Positions 1-8,844 of a stretch of DNA of 64,000 nt are shown here, piece by piece. Numbering within the stretch: the first letter of the stretch is position 1; every line of letters starts with the position of its first letter. The notes under the pieces were generated by a model. It had not been told where the DNA came from, searched no databases, and was given only the letters and a program-made list of their open reading frames with translations. Position numbers and translations under genes: made by a program. The stretch covers positions 62,001 to 126,000 of the forward strand of contig NZ_CP017057.1 in the NCBI RefSeq assembly GCF_001719165.1, in the 5' to 3' direction. Origin of the DNA: Erythrobacter litoralis. GTDB taxonomy: Bacteria > Pseudomonadota > Alphaproteobacteria > Sphingomonadales > Sphingomonadaceae.

Positions 1-117
1 GGCTCCGTCGTGACACCGTATTATGATCTCGGAAAAGCGCTCGGAGTTTCTCTCGTTTGTCTGCTTGTCGGCCTGATCCTGTGCCGCCGGGTCCGAAGGA
101 CCATGACTGTCACATGA
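1..117 (+). CDS. kpsM: C-terminal end of ABC-2 type capsule export permease (KpsM-like), cut by window start
   Basis: Only the last 38 codons are present, and the stop is TGA at 115-117. The visible tail has a hydrophobic stretch (VSLVCLLVGLILC) followed by a basic end (RRVRRT), as in the last membrane helix and cytoplasmic tail of KpsM/Wzm-type permeases. The stop overlaps the next gene's start by four bases (ATGA), and that gene is a KpsT-type ATPase. The identity therefore rests mainly on position. KpsM forms the inner-membrane channel that moves lipid-linked capsule across the membrane. Confidence 0.6.
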   Translation, partial: GSVVTPYYDLGKALGVSLVCLLVGLILCRRVRRTMTVT

Positions 118-761
118 TCGAGTGCCGCGACCTTCATATGAAGTACCAAAGTGGCCACGTGACGAAGCATGTGCTTAATGGCGTGGACTTTGTCATCAAT
201 CCGAGCGACAGAATTGGCCTCTTGGGTCGCAATGGAGCTGGCAAGTCAACCTTGATCCGCCTCATAGGCGGGGTTGAGATGCCGGTTGCGGGGAAGATAC
301 TTCGCCGGATGACTTGTTCTTGGCCGCTTGGTTTCACGGGCGGATTTCAGGGCAGCCTAACAGGCTACGACAACGCTCGATTCATCTCGCGTATTTATGA
401 CAAGTCATATGACCAAATGCGTGATTTTGTGGAAGAATTCACAGAATTGGGAAGCAATCTCAGGATGCCGGTAAAAATCTATTCGTCGGGAATGCGTGCG
501 CGCTTAGCCTTTGCGTTGTCACTGGCGATAGAGTTTGAGTGCTATCTTATTGACGAAGTCATCATGGTCGGAGACAAAAACTTCCAAGATAAATGCAAGG
601 CGGAATTTTTCGAAAAACGTACTGATCGCGCGCTCCTCCTAGCTTCTCATAGCCTTGAAATGGTTCAACAATACTGCAATCGAGCAATTGTATTGAATGA
701 GGGGAAGGCGCTCATCTACGAGGACGTTCAGGAGGCTATTTCGGTATATCAATCATTGTAG
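114..761 (+). CDS. kpsT: Capsule polysaccharide ABC transporter ATP-binding protein KpsT
   Basis: 215 aa from the ATG at 114, which overlaps the kpsM stop (ATGA); a longer reading from 57 would run through the kpsM tail and is rejected. Walker A GRNGAGKST is at residues 38-46. A degenerate signature (YSSGMRAR) is at 123-130, Walker B YLIDE with catalytic Glu at 144-148, and the switch His in SHS near 179. The length and the short helical domain are typical of KpsT/Wzt without a substrate-binding extension. It powers export of the Kdo-linked capsule through KpsM. The base composition is more AT-rich than in the core genes further right. Confidence in the family is high. Confidence 0.9.
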   Translation: MIECRDLHMKYQSGHVTKHVLNGVDFVINPSDRIGLLGRNGAGKSTLIRLIGGVEMPVAGKILRRMTCSWPLGFTGGFQGSLTGYDNARFISRIYDKSYDQMRDFVEEFTELGSNLRMPVKIYSSGMRARLAFALSLAIEFECYLIDEVIMVGDKNFQDKCKAEFFEKRTDRALLLASHSLEMVQQYCNRAIVLNEGKALIYEDVQEAISVYQSL

Positions 762-777
762 GAATTCGGAGCGAGCT

Positions 778-1755
778 ATGAGCGATGGCATTTTTCCCGG
801 AGTTCCTCGGATCGAGTCGCCGATTTTCAGCAGCGATCCGTTGTCCGATTTGAAAGAGGAAGAGAAGGCGCTCGCCCGCGATCTGAACACGCAAGGATTT
901 GCAGTTATCGAGTTCCCGGATCCGGAACTTGAAAATCGAATCGATCGGATCAAAGCCAATCTGGGGCCACGCTTTGACATACCATTCGGTGATCCCACTG
1001 CCGATAAAACAAAAGGCGGGCGGCGAATTCAAGATGCTTGGAAATTCGATTCCGACGTGCAAGCTATCGCGTCAAATTCAAAAGTTCTGGAGCTTCTAAG
1101 CAAGCTTTATGGGCGCCAAGCTTTCCCGTTTCAGACTCTTAATTTCCCCGTCAGTACTCAGCAAGACCTACATTCCGACGCGGTACATTTCTCTTCTCAG
1201 CCCGAGCGGTTCATGTGCGGTGTGTGGTTGGCGATGGAAGATGTTCAACCAGGAGCCGGTCCCTTGTTCTATCTAAATGGATCACATCGTTGGCCTATTG
1301 TAACCAATGCAATGATCGGCCGTAGAGGATACGGAAGCGAAGAGAACTCTGCGCAGCTTCCTTTTGCTGGCGCCTGGGAGGCACTTCGTAAGTGTCACGA
1401 AGCCAAGGAGCAGCAATTTCTAGCACGCAAAGGGCAGGCGCTCATTTGGACTGCAAACTTGCTTCACGGCGGCAGCAGCCAAACCGACCTCACGCTGACG
1501 CGTTGGTCACAGGTTACTCATTACTTTTTCGAAAATTGCATCTATTATACGCCAGCCTACTCTGACGAGGTAATCGGTCAATTGGCGACCAGAGACCTAA
1601 GGGCGGTGCATGACGGCGCGCAACGCCCTAACAAGTATCTGGGTAACGTTTTTACGCCCCAACGTCCTGACCATCTGAATACTGATAATGAAAAGGCAAC
1701 CCGTACGAGTCTCGATAAGCTGATGGGGTTGTTGAGAAAGGGCTTGAAGCGTTAA
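778..1755 (+). CDS. Phytanoyl-CoA dioxygenase (PhyH) family Fe(II)/2-oxoglutarate enzyme
   Basis: 325 aa from the ATG at 778, preceded by a GGAG-type ribosome site; it follows kpsT by 16 bases and is probably co-transcribed. The double-stranded beta-helix iron motif is visible as His132-x-Asp134 (LHSDAVHF) and His230 (LLHGGSS), with Arg242 as likely 2-oxoglutarate ligand. The family hydroxylates lipids or small molecules with Fe(II), O2 and 2-oxoglutarate. Its place beside kpsMT suggests a sugar or lipid-anchor modification linked to the capsule, but the substrate cannot be read from sequence. A second member of the family lies at 22289-23320. Confidence 0.85.
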   Translation: MSDGIFPGVPRIESPIFSSDPLSDLKEEEKALARDLNTQGFAVIEFPDPELENRIDRIKANLGPRFDIPFGDPTADKTKGGRRIQDAWKFDSDVQAIASNSKVLELLSKLYGRQAFPFQTLNFPVSTQQDLHSDAVHFSSQPERFMCGVWLAMEDVQPGAGPLFYLNGSHRWPIVTNAMIGRRGYGSEENSAQLPFAGAWEALRKCHEAKEQQFLARKGQALIWTANLLHGGSSQTDLTLTRWSQVTHYFFENCIYYTPAYSDEVIGQLATRDLRAVHDGAQRPNKYLGNVFTPQRPDHLNTDNEKATRTSLDKLMGLLRKGLKR

Positions 1756-1823
1756 GCCCGACATTCGTCACCAGGTCATCTAATTACCGAACCAACCCAA
1801 TCCCTCGATTCTATCGGACGCTC

Positions 1824-3017
1824 TCATAAAGACGTGGGCCGCTCTCGGCCTTCTTGGCGTCCATACAGGATATAGTGTTCATAACCAGAAATAAACTCGC
1901 CGATTTCAAGCGCTTTCGCAACATCCGAGTTCCACCGCTTATACGCGTCCTCGTTAAAACCATTTGGCGGTAGTATGGGCACACGATTTTTCTTTGCCAA
2001 GTTGGATAGTTCCGTCAGAGACGCGTTGAACTCTACAGTCGGAAACTTCCGAAGGGAGAATTTTGACCGACCAGTCTCGTTTTTCAAAAGCAGAGATAAC
2101 AACCAAATTCGATCAAATTCATCTTGGCTAGTTTTACGAGCTAGCGCGATATTCTTCGCAAGCCCATGAGGTTTCGCTCCGTGTCCAGAAGAAGTGCCGA
2201 GGCTGCTTGCGAAATAGGCCATGACGACGGCGGAACTCATACCTCCCTTATGTAAATTTTCGCGTATCAGCCGGTTTCGGCAGATGGAAGCAAATTCCTC
2301 GTGACGTTCGTAGCCCGCAACGACTGAGTTTAAGTAAATGTCTGAGCCCAGATGCTGCTCTTGATCGCGGTGATGATAATATGCAAGTGTCTGCGGCAGC
2401 AACTTTATATCAGCGTGGAGAAGGAATTCTATGTTAAAGTACCAATCACCCAAGACTGGCAAATCTTCTTTATAACCTCCAATCTTGTTGAATATCGACC
2501 GCCGAAATAAAAATGAAATAGTCGTTATCACATTACGAGCAAGCATCTCTGCCAGTTCAACGGTATGGACCCAGTCAAGATACGGGGTGCGAGCGATTGT
2601 GGTAATTTCGTCGTTATTGATGTATTCTGAAACATATTCTGTCTTGGTCGCGACACCGCCGTAGCGCTTACCTTCTGATCCTTCAAGAAACCGTACTGTC
2701 TCCATCAAAAAGCTAGGATGAAGTGAGTCATCATCGTCATGAATAAGAAGATACTCGCTTTCTGACCTGCGAATGCCGATGTTCGACGCGGCCTCCATTC
2801 CCACGCTTTGGCTGTTTGAAATCAACCGGATACGAGTCGGTTCGACTGCACAATCGCGCAATACGGCGCGAACTTCCGCCTCGCCACCTCCATCGTTAAC
2901 CACAATCCAATTGTAATTCTTGTAGGTTTGGCGAGCGATGCTCTCGGCGGCACGTCTTAAGAGCAGTGGTCGGTCTTTTGTGCGCGTGATGATCGCAACA
3001 GATTTTGGTCTCGGCAT
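1824..3017 (-). CDS. Family 2 glycosyltransferase with C-terminal accessory module
   Basis: 397 aa. I chose the ATG at 3017 because GGGGAG lies five bases upstream; a start at 3068 is also open. Residues 5-230 form a GT-A fold: an N-terminal strand (SVAIITRTKDRP), NDGGG at 41-45 and a DDDD metal-binding run at 94-97. It should transfer a sugar from a nucleotide donor in the cytoplasm during capsule assembly. The last 110 residues (from FDRIWLLSLLL to SGYEHYILYGRQEGR) are a separate module that recurs at the end of the 1165-aa transferase at 9793. The gene runs opposite to kpsT and is followed by insertion-sequence debris. Confidence 0.88.
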   Translation of the reverse strand: MPRPKSVAIITRTKDRPLLLRRAAESIARQTYKNYNWIVVNDGGGEAEVRAVLRDCAVEPTRIRLISNSQSVGMEAASNIGIRRSESEYLLIHDDDDSLHPSFLMETVRFLEGSEGKRYGGVATKTEYVSEYINNDEITTIARTPYLDWVHTVELAEMLARNVITTISFLFRRSIFNKIGGYKEDLPVLGDWYFNIEFLLHADIKLLPQTLAYYHHRDQEQHLGSDIYLNSVVAGYERHEEFASICRNRLIRENLHKGGMSSAVVMAYFASSLGTSSGHGAKPHGLAKNIALARKTSQDEFDRIWLLSLLLKNETGRSKFSLRKFPTVEFNASLTELSNLAKKNRVPILPPNGFNEDAYKRWNSDVAKALEIGEFISGYEHYILYGRQEGRERPTSL

Positions 3018-3148
3018 TTTTGCTCCCCTATCCGTCCATAACTGCTGTTGCCCTCCTAAGGGCATCATATCCCGAGGAGCGATGTTCCTTGCTTAGTCGC
3101 GAACTAGAAGCAACACCAAAGGATGCGCGTGGCGTGCTACCCTGAAAT

Positions 3149-3626
3149 GTGACCGGTTGCAGGTGGCAGAGCACAAGGAAGCATCACGGGGTGAGCGAGC
3201 GTCGGGCGTGTGTACCAGTTAATGTGAGCCGCAGAGTGATCGGTTACGAGCCGACGAGACCAGATGACCGGTCGCTGCGGCCACGTTTGTGCAAGCTGGC
3301 GTCGGAGCGTCGCCGGTTGGGCTATCGCCGCCTAGGCCACCTGCTGGCGAGGGAAGGCCTTCGGGTGCGTCATCGTGGCGGCCGGAAACGTGCTCTGGGT
3401 ACGCGCAGGCCGATTGTGCTGCCGGATCGTCCGAACCGACGCTGGTCGTTCGACTTCCTCCCTGACAGCCTGATCTGCGATCGGCGCTTCCACATTCTGT
3501 GCGGGGTCTCGCTGGAATACCTGGCGCTGGTGGCCGATAGGACGCTGTCGGGCGTTCGAGTGGCTCGGTAACTGACCAGCCTGATCGGGATGCGGGGCAG
3601 GCCGCATACCGTAGCCGGCGACAACG
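3149..3626 (+). pseudogene. IS3-family transposase (orfB), N-terminal remnant interrupted by IS110
   Basis: A decayed orfB reading frame. It matches the IS3-group pattern VSERRAC... then ERRRLGYRRLGHLLAREGL, RGGRKRALGTRRP and NRRWSFDF. A stop after LSGVRVAR and apparent small in-frame losses (parts of the helix after LAREGL, and of the strand normally carrying the second catalytic Asp) break it. The reading can be followed to RGRPHT and GDN at about 3624. The matching continuation ([13 protein letters not shown]) appears only at about 5285, so the IS110 element sits inside this gene. No orfA is present, so the 5' end of the element is also gone. It cannot encode a working transposase. Confidence 0.75.
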
Positions 3627-3838
3627 TCCTAGGTTGGGAAGCAGCGGCAGAAAACGGCCAGCAGTTCTCGGTGCTCCGATTGCAATCGGCGCTGTTAGCG
3701 TTCTGATCCAGATGGCTTCCCTCGTCAAGGAATGCGCTCTCGGCCATAGCAAACACAGGATCCAGCGTCCGTTCGGGGCGTGGTCCTCACCGTCCTTAAA
3801 ATGAGATGCGGATGCCAGATGGAAGGCCCGAACATTAT

Positions 3839-5131
3839 CTACAGGGTCGCTATTGCGCCCTCACGGCACAGCAGAGAGGGGTCCTTCCATCTGGTGTCCG
3901 CCCGCTCAAGGAACGGGCGGTACTCGGTTCCCGTCTTGATGACGGCGTGTGCGACGCGCGCCATCTTGGCGGTCAAAGCGGTCATTGCCTTACGGCGGCG
4001 ATCAGGGTCGTTGGCATGTCCATCCATGTAACGGCCGAGCTTGTCGCGGAAGCTGTTGTCGCGCTGGCGCGCAGCAACCTGTGCAGCCATCCAGAAGGTG
4101 CGGCGCAGCCGGGCGTTACCATACTTCGAGAGCTTGGTCCGACCGCGAAACGTGCCGGACTGACAGGTTGCAAGATCGAGCCCGCAGAACTTGAGGAACT
4201 GGCGATGGTGCGCGAAGCGGCGAAGGTCGCCGGCCTCCGCCAGGATGGTCAGCGCGTTGATCGGCCCGATCCCGGGGATCATGCGCAGGAGCTGGTAATC
4301 ACGGTTCTCGGATAGCACGTCATGCGCGATCCGTTCGATCTCATTGCGCTGGTGTATAAGGCTTCGTGCTTGCGCGATGACCATACGGAACATGGTGATC
4401 GCTACAGAATCCTCATCGACTGGCAGTGCGATGGACGCCGAGGCCGTCTCATAAATATCGTTTAGCAACCGGGCCTTGGAGACTTTACGGCCGACCAGCG
4501 ACCAGGCCTCACGAGTGAAGGCCTCCTGGCCGAGCGCAGTCATGCTGCCGGGCGTCGGGAACCGTTCAAGCAAGGCGAGGAACCAATCAGATCGGCTGTT
4601 GCCGGCGAAGCGCTCGATCTCCGGGAAGTACAACGGCAGATAGTGGGTCAGGATCCGGTGCCATGTCTGGGTCTTGGCCTTGGAGATCGCCTCGTGTGTC
4701 TTCGACATCTCCTGGAGGTCGTTGATACCAGCAGCGAGCGGATCGACGTAGCGCTGGGTGGCGCCGATCCGAAGCATGTGCAGGATTACCTGCGCATCTT
4801 TGGAATCGTTCTTGTCCCAGCCATTGTGCAGCGCCTCCCGCGTCCGCGCCAAGGCGACGGACGAGATCAGACGCAGCTCGAAACCCGCACTGAGGAGACA
4901 ATGCGCCAACGTCCGGTGATAGTTGCCGGTCGCCTCAAAGCCGACGATAATCGGTCTGCCAATGTCGGCCAGGTCAGATGCCAAGCGGTCGTAATCGGTC
5001 TTCGTCGCCATCACTGTCATACGCCGTCGGCGTCCACCTTCCGGACGTTCGATCAGCACCTCTTGGCGGTGCTTCGACATATCGATGGCTACCAGCACGG
5101 CATCGGACGGAGTAGAATTACGCTTGGTCAT
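3839..5131 (-). CDS. IS110-family transposase (DEDD RuvC-like recombinase)
   Basis: 430 aa with start ATG at 5131 and stop TAG. The DEDD tetrad is visible as Asp17 (AIDMSK), Glu66 (GFEATGNY) and Asp109/Asp112 (NDSKDA). The C-terminal transposase_20 half contains [19 protein letters not shown] and the serine-bearing CQSGTFRGR region. IS110 enzymes cut and join DNA under guidance of an element-encoded bridge RNA. The frame is intact at full family length, so the enzyme may be active. It sits inside a dead IS3 gene, which makes it the younger insertion. Confidence 0.93.
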   Translation of the reverse strand: MTKRNSTPSDAVLVAIDMSKHRQEVLIERPEGGRRRRMTVMATKTDYDRLASDLADIGRPIIVGFEATGNYHRTLAHCLLSAGFELRLISSVALARTREALHNGWDKNDSKDAQVILHMLRIGATQRYVDPLAAGINDLQEMSKTHEAISKAKTQTWHRILTHYLPLYFPEIERFAGNSRSDWFLALLERFPTPGSMTALGQEAFTREAWSLVGRKVSKARLLNDIYETASASIALPVDEDSVAITMFRMVIAQARSLIHQRNEIERIAHDVLSENRDYQLLRMIPGIGPINALTILAEAGDLRRFAHHRQFLKFCGLDLATCQSGTFRGRTKLSKYGNARLRRTFWMAAQVAARQRDNSFRDKLGRYMDGHANDPDRRRKAMTALTAKMARVAHAVIKTGTEYRPFLERADTRWKDPSLLCREGAIATL

Positions 5132-5285
5132 GATCGGTCAGTCTCCAAAGTGTTGAGTCGACAACTTCACTTTAGAGACCTGCTGGCCGGTCATGGCCGC
5201 CTTGATGAAGCCTGCGGGCGCTACGCGCCCTTGTCTCCATCAAGGCGAAGGCTGCCAACAACAGGCGCCCTCCCAATGTGCTACG
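5132..5285 (-). ncRNA. Candidate IS110 bridge RNA / structured leader
   Basis: This is the non-coding stretch between the element's end and the transposase ATG. It contains a strong two-tier hairpin at 5198-5247. The outer arms CGCCTTGATG/CATCAAGGCG pair perfectly over 10 bp, and an inner stem GGGCGC/GCGCCC closes a TAC loop. IS110-group elements carry their bridge RNA in this position. The hairpin is seen in the sequence; the RNA function is inferred from the family. No guide loops were assigned. Confidence 0.45.
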
Positions 5286-5645
5286 GCACTGAACTCACCA
5301 GTATGGCGATCCTGCGCTGGTCGAAGGAACGCAATGTCGAGTGGCACTACATCGCGCCGGGGAAGCCATACCAGAACGGGTTCATCGAGAGCTTCAACGC
5401 ACGCCTGCGGGACGAGTTCTTGAACGAGACGATCTTCACCAGCCTCGCCCACGCCCGCGAGGAGCTGGAAGCCTGGCGCCACGACTACAACCACTTCCGG
5501 CCGCACTCGAGCCTGGGGAACCGAACCCCGGCCGAGATCGGGGCAGGATCAAGCGGCAAACCGTACTGGGGGCATGCCCCCAATACGGTTGTTGCCATCA
5601 CGCACAACGATGGGCATCAAAACGGCCCAAGGCTCTACTCCTAGC
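5286..5645 (+). pseudogene. IS3-family transposase (orfB), C-terminal remnant
   Basis: This is the continuation of the gene broken by IS110. In frame it reads [31 protein letters not shown] (with the last catalytic Glu), [12 protein letters not shown], and [19 protein letters not shown], ending at the TAG at 5641-5643. It is the C-terminal half of the rve catalytic domain. It joins cleanly to the N-terminal fragment ending at 3626 across the conserved DN-GTELT core. Without the N-terminal half and orfA it is inactive. Confidence 0.75.
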
Positions 5646-5796
5646 TGGTAGAAACTTCGAGCTCAGACCATCGAATCTGCGCGGGAAGTCCCCCGCCGAG
5701 ATCGCTGGCCAACGTGTTTGGGGCATTGCCCCAGACCCATTGCCAACCCTTCAAACAACTATCATGAAGCAGCCATTCACTACCTCTGACTGGTAA
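5646..5796 (+). pseudogene. Second IS3-family transposase C-terminal tail
   Basis: A short stretch reading LRGKSPAEIAGQRVWGIAP and ending TTSDW-stop. It parallels the end of the preceding IS3 fragment ([23 protein letters not shown]) at the PAEI box and the WG-x-AP motif, but is too diverged to be a recent copy. It looks like the last ~45 codons of a related IS3-type element, left in tandem with the first. The following 135 bases (5797-5931) show no gene. Confidence 0.45.
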
Positions 5797-5931
5797 AATC
5801 AGTAGAGTACGTCACAAAAAATGTCGGCCTGATGTAATCCAAGGCTTGATCTGATTTTACGTCCGAAAGTCAAGAGCTGGCGAAAAGGACTAGAATTCGA
5901 AATACTGGCGCCCACATTGAAAGCAACTCTA

Positions 5932-8826
5932 CTAGAGAGACGGGACTTCCGTGGCTTCAAGATTCTTCAACCGAGCTTCATAACTCGTGCCTCGCGGCGC
6001 CAACTTATGCGCCACAGCAAGGGCTCTCTTCGCTTTCTCGAGATCACCATGGTGCTCCGCAGCTTCAGCAATCAAGTTATAAATTCTGTGGTCGATAGGG
6101 TCCGCCCGAGAAGCCTGTTCGGCTGCTACGATGGCTTCCGCAACTTTCCCTGAATCGAACAAAAGCCTCGCAAAATGAAAATAATTTGACGCGTTGAATG
6201 GATCGAGAATTGCTGCATTGCCAGCGGCTTCAAGCGCTTCATCAATGCGCTCACAGTGTAACAACAAATTGCTCAAATGCCGCTGAAACTGGGAGTTCGA
6301 TGGCTGACACTTAACAAGCTCCAAAGCAATCTCTAACGCCTCAGTACGCCTCCCGAGTTTACCAAGGAGTAGCGAACGCCGATACTGAAGCTGTTGGTTG
6401 ACGTCATCCGTCAGAACTGCCAATGAAATTGCACTCAGCGCAGAATTCAAACGGCCTGCTGCCTCGTAATGATCAACAAGCTCCTTGATCAGCTTGATAT
6501 CATTTGGATTGGCTTCGAATAAAGCCTCGACATTGCGAATTTTATCGGAAAGGTCTTCATTCCTATCGCCGTTCGGGACGGCAACGGCCTGATGACTTTT
6601 CGTCTGATCCCGACGCACAACCCTCAGAGACGCGGGTAAAGGTAGATTTTCAGAGAATTCCGCCCCCGTAAGATCTGCTTCTTCGGAATGATGCGCTTCC
6701 AAAACCTGACTGTAGAATTGAGGCAGAAACTGCGATACTGCCGCTACAGAATAGCCATCCCGCACAATTTGCAAATTGCGATCCAAGCTTTTGGCGAGCA
6801 CGTTTTGCTTATGATCCAAATTGATTAGTTCAGCCGCTTCGTGATCTGTGTCAAAGATCGCATAAGGCTCGAGGACGTCTTCAGATGCCCCAACACGAGA
6901 ACTGATGATCTTGCACTTGCTCGCACACGCCTCAAAGAGCGCATGAGGACCTCCCTCTGAGCGGCTCGCGATCAAATATAAATCGATTAGATTGTAAAGG
7001 GTGTTCAAGACGTTGCGGTCGAGGGTGTTCAAACGAAGATCATCTCCCAAAACCTCGGTTCCAATGAAGGTAAACGGCACCGACAATTCTCTTAGTTTGG
7101 CTCGAAGCCAATGCCTACGGGGACCAGCCAGGATGACATGGATCGGTACGCCTTTACGCAGTGCCTGAGAGACAATATTCGCGAAACGGTCAGGACCCTT
7201 CACCCATTTCGGCTTTCCCAGGTCTTTGTCGCCGCTGTCGCGCTGAAAACTACCAATCAGATACGCATCCTTCGGGATTCCATATCTAGCACGCAGTTCT
7301 TCGGGATCACGAGCTTCGATACCAAGTGGCCGAAAAACTTCTATGTCGACCATATAGTTTAAACGCGCCACGGGAAGATTGAGTGCGCTCAATTGTCCAA
7401 AACCGTTGTCCGAATAAACGGACCACATCGACGTCTTGCGTACCGCTAGCGGAAAGAGATCATCATCGTGGAGAAACCGTTTGATGTCGCCAGATAGGCT
7501 CGTAACAACCTTTTTCCCAGCTATCGAGCCCTCATCGAATTTCGCAGTTCGCCGCAAGTAAACGCTGTGAATTATGTCCGCAAAGCTTTCGTCATGCACG
7601 AGATCTATATGATTAGCTTGTCGAACCGCGTTTTGAAGTAGACGGAGATCTTCATCGAGCGCCCAACCAATCCCCTCTCCTCCAACTAGAAAGACCCGTG
7701 TTCCTGTTTCTCGATTTTGAACAGCCGTCTCGGACTCTTCCGGGAGGTTATTTTTGAGCTGTCGGAAGATTTCAATGGTGCCGGAAGAGAGATGCGAGCT
7801 GCCGCCCGTAACAGCGGCGAAGCGCTTAAACACCGCTGCGCTTGGATGCGTGCTACTGAACGTTTTGTATTGCTGCCACCATGCTTCGACCTCGTCCAAA
7901 GACGGCTCCCCCAATGTTTCTACATCGAAAAATCGCAACGAGATTCGATCGACCTCTTCATAGAAACTCGACTGAGTCTGGCGGGTGAAGTTCATATATG
8001 AGCGAATACGTCTCAGTAGATCGAGTAAATAAGTCCTTTTCTCGAGAGGAAGCGTCTCTCGCTCGAAGAAAAAATCTTCGTTGATTTCCAGGCAATTATC
8101 TATTGGATCTTTTCGCCCAGCTATTCTTTGGCGAGATGCTAGTCGCGCGACAGCGTGGCAAAGCGCTTGCATTCGAAAGTCACGTCGCGTTGCCGCGCCG
8201 GGATGCGTTCGGTACTTCACGAGGGGCATTTCAAGGTTGGCAAGAAGTCTGCCCGCCTCCACCAATCGAAGCCAAAGATCGTAATCCTGCGCTTTTTTAA
8301 AGACCGATCGATAACCTCCAACCTCCACCACTGCGCTTCGACGAAACATAACTGTCGAATGCGCAAGCGGGCTGGCGATCCGAACGTCTCGGTGGATATT
8401 TTCGAGGTTCGTTTCTGGCCGGATAGTCTTGAGAAGGTTACCGGCCTCGTTGATTACGTAGCGCCCAGTGCCGAGCACCGCAAACAAGGGGTCGGCTTTT
8501 TCGAACCAAGCCAATTGGACCAAAAGGCGGTCCGGCAATGCAATATCATCGGCGTCCATTCTCGCGACGAACTCGCCTCGTGCTTCCGCAAGGCCAAGGT
8601 TTAGAGCCGCAGCCAAACCGATATTGTTTTCGCTCCTTATGACCTTCATTCTTTCGTCGACCCTAGAGAACTTTCTCAGGATCTCTGACGTTTTGTCTGT
8701 GGAGCCGTCATCAACGACGATAATTTCGATTTCGCGCAGTGACTGCGCGAGTATACTTGCAAGAGATGATGTAAGATGTGGCTCGCCGTTGTGCACCGAG
8801 AGCAATACGGAGACAGTAGGCGTCAT
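5932..8826 (-). CDS. Tripartite glycosyltransferase: GT2 + GT4-like + TPR
   Basis: 964 aa. Residues 1-230 are a family 2 (GT-A) transferase with VVDDGSTD at 37-44 and MDADD at 90-94. Residues about 375-720 resemble a GT-B/GT4 transferase: an N-terminal VFLVGGEGIGWA strand, then GPDRFANIV, VILAGPRRHWLR and the donor-site segment ASRSEGGPHALFEACASKC. Residues about 770-950 are repeated TPR-like helices (for example ALEAAGNAAILDPFNASNYF). Two active-site types in one chain suggest sequential sugar additions to the capsule repeat, with the TPRs as a partner-binding scaffold. No membrane helix is seen. It is transcribed opposite to the 1165-aa gene. The donor and acceptor sugars are unknown. Confidence 0.85.
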   Translation of the reverse strand: MTPTVSVLLSVHNGEPHLTSSLASILAQSLREIEIIVVDDGSTDKTSEILRKFSRVDERMKVIRSENNIGLAAALNLGLAEARGEFVARMDADDIALPDRLLVQLAWFEKADPLFAVLGTGRYVINEAGNLLKTIRPETNLENIHRDVRIASPLAHSTVMFRRSAVVEVGGYRSVFKKAQDYDLWLRLVEAGRLLANLEMPLVKYRTHPGAATRRDFRMQALCHAVARLASRQRIAGRKDPIDNCLEINEDFFFERETLPLEKRTYLLDLLRRIRSYMNFTRQTQSSFYEEVDRISLRFFDVETLGEPSLDEVEAWWQQYKTFSSTHPSAAVFKRFAAVTGGSSHLSSGTIEIFRQLKNNLPEESETAVQNRETGTRVFLVGGEGIGWALDEDLRLLQNAVRQANHIDLVHDESFADIIHSVYLRRTAKFDEGSIAGKKVVTSLSGDIKRFLHDDDLFPLAVRKTSMWSVYSDNGFGQLSALNLPVARLNYMVDIEVFRPLGIEARDPEELRARYGIPKDAYLIGSFQRDSGDKDLGKPKWVKGPDRFANIVSQALRKGVPIHVILAGPRRHWLRAKLRELSVPFTFIGTEVLGDDLRLNTLDRNVLNTLYNLIDLYLIASRSEGGPHALFEACASKCKIISSRVGASEDVLEPYAIFDTDHEAAELINLDHKQNVLAKSLDRNLQIVRDGYSVAAVSQFLPQFYSQVLEAHHSEEADLTGAEFSENLPLPASLRVVRRDQTKSHQAVAVPNGDRNEDLSDKIRNVEALFEANPNDIKLIKELVDHYEAAGRLNSALSAISLAVLTDDVNQQLQYRRSLLLGKLGRRTEALEIALELVKCQPSNSQFQRHLSNLLLHCERIDEALEAAGNAAILDPFNASNYFHFARLLFDSGKVAEAIVAAEQASRADPIDHRIYNLIAEAAEHHGDLEKAKRALAVAHKLAPRGTSYEARLKNLEATEVPSL

Positions 8827-8844
8827 AAAAAATCCCTCTATAAA

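Larger units (their letters stand above)
3627..5285 (-). mobile_element. IS110-family insertion sequence inserted in an IS3-family transposase gene
   Basis: The element is delimited by the broken IS3 reading frame: GACAACG ends at 3626 and GGCACTGAACTC resumes at 5286. This gives about 1.66 kb with one transposase on the minus strand, about 155 bases before its start and about 212 after its stop. The exact ends are uncertain by a few bases because ACG occurs on both sides, as expected for a short shared core. No long terminal inverted repeats are seen, typical of IS110. Short subterminal similarity (TTGGGA near both ends) is noted but not decisive. Confidence 0.7.
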
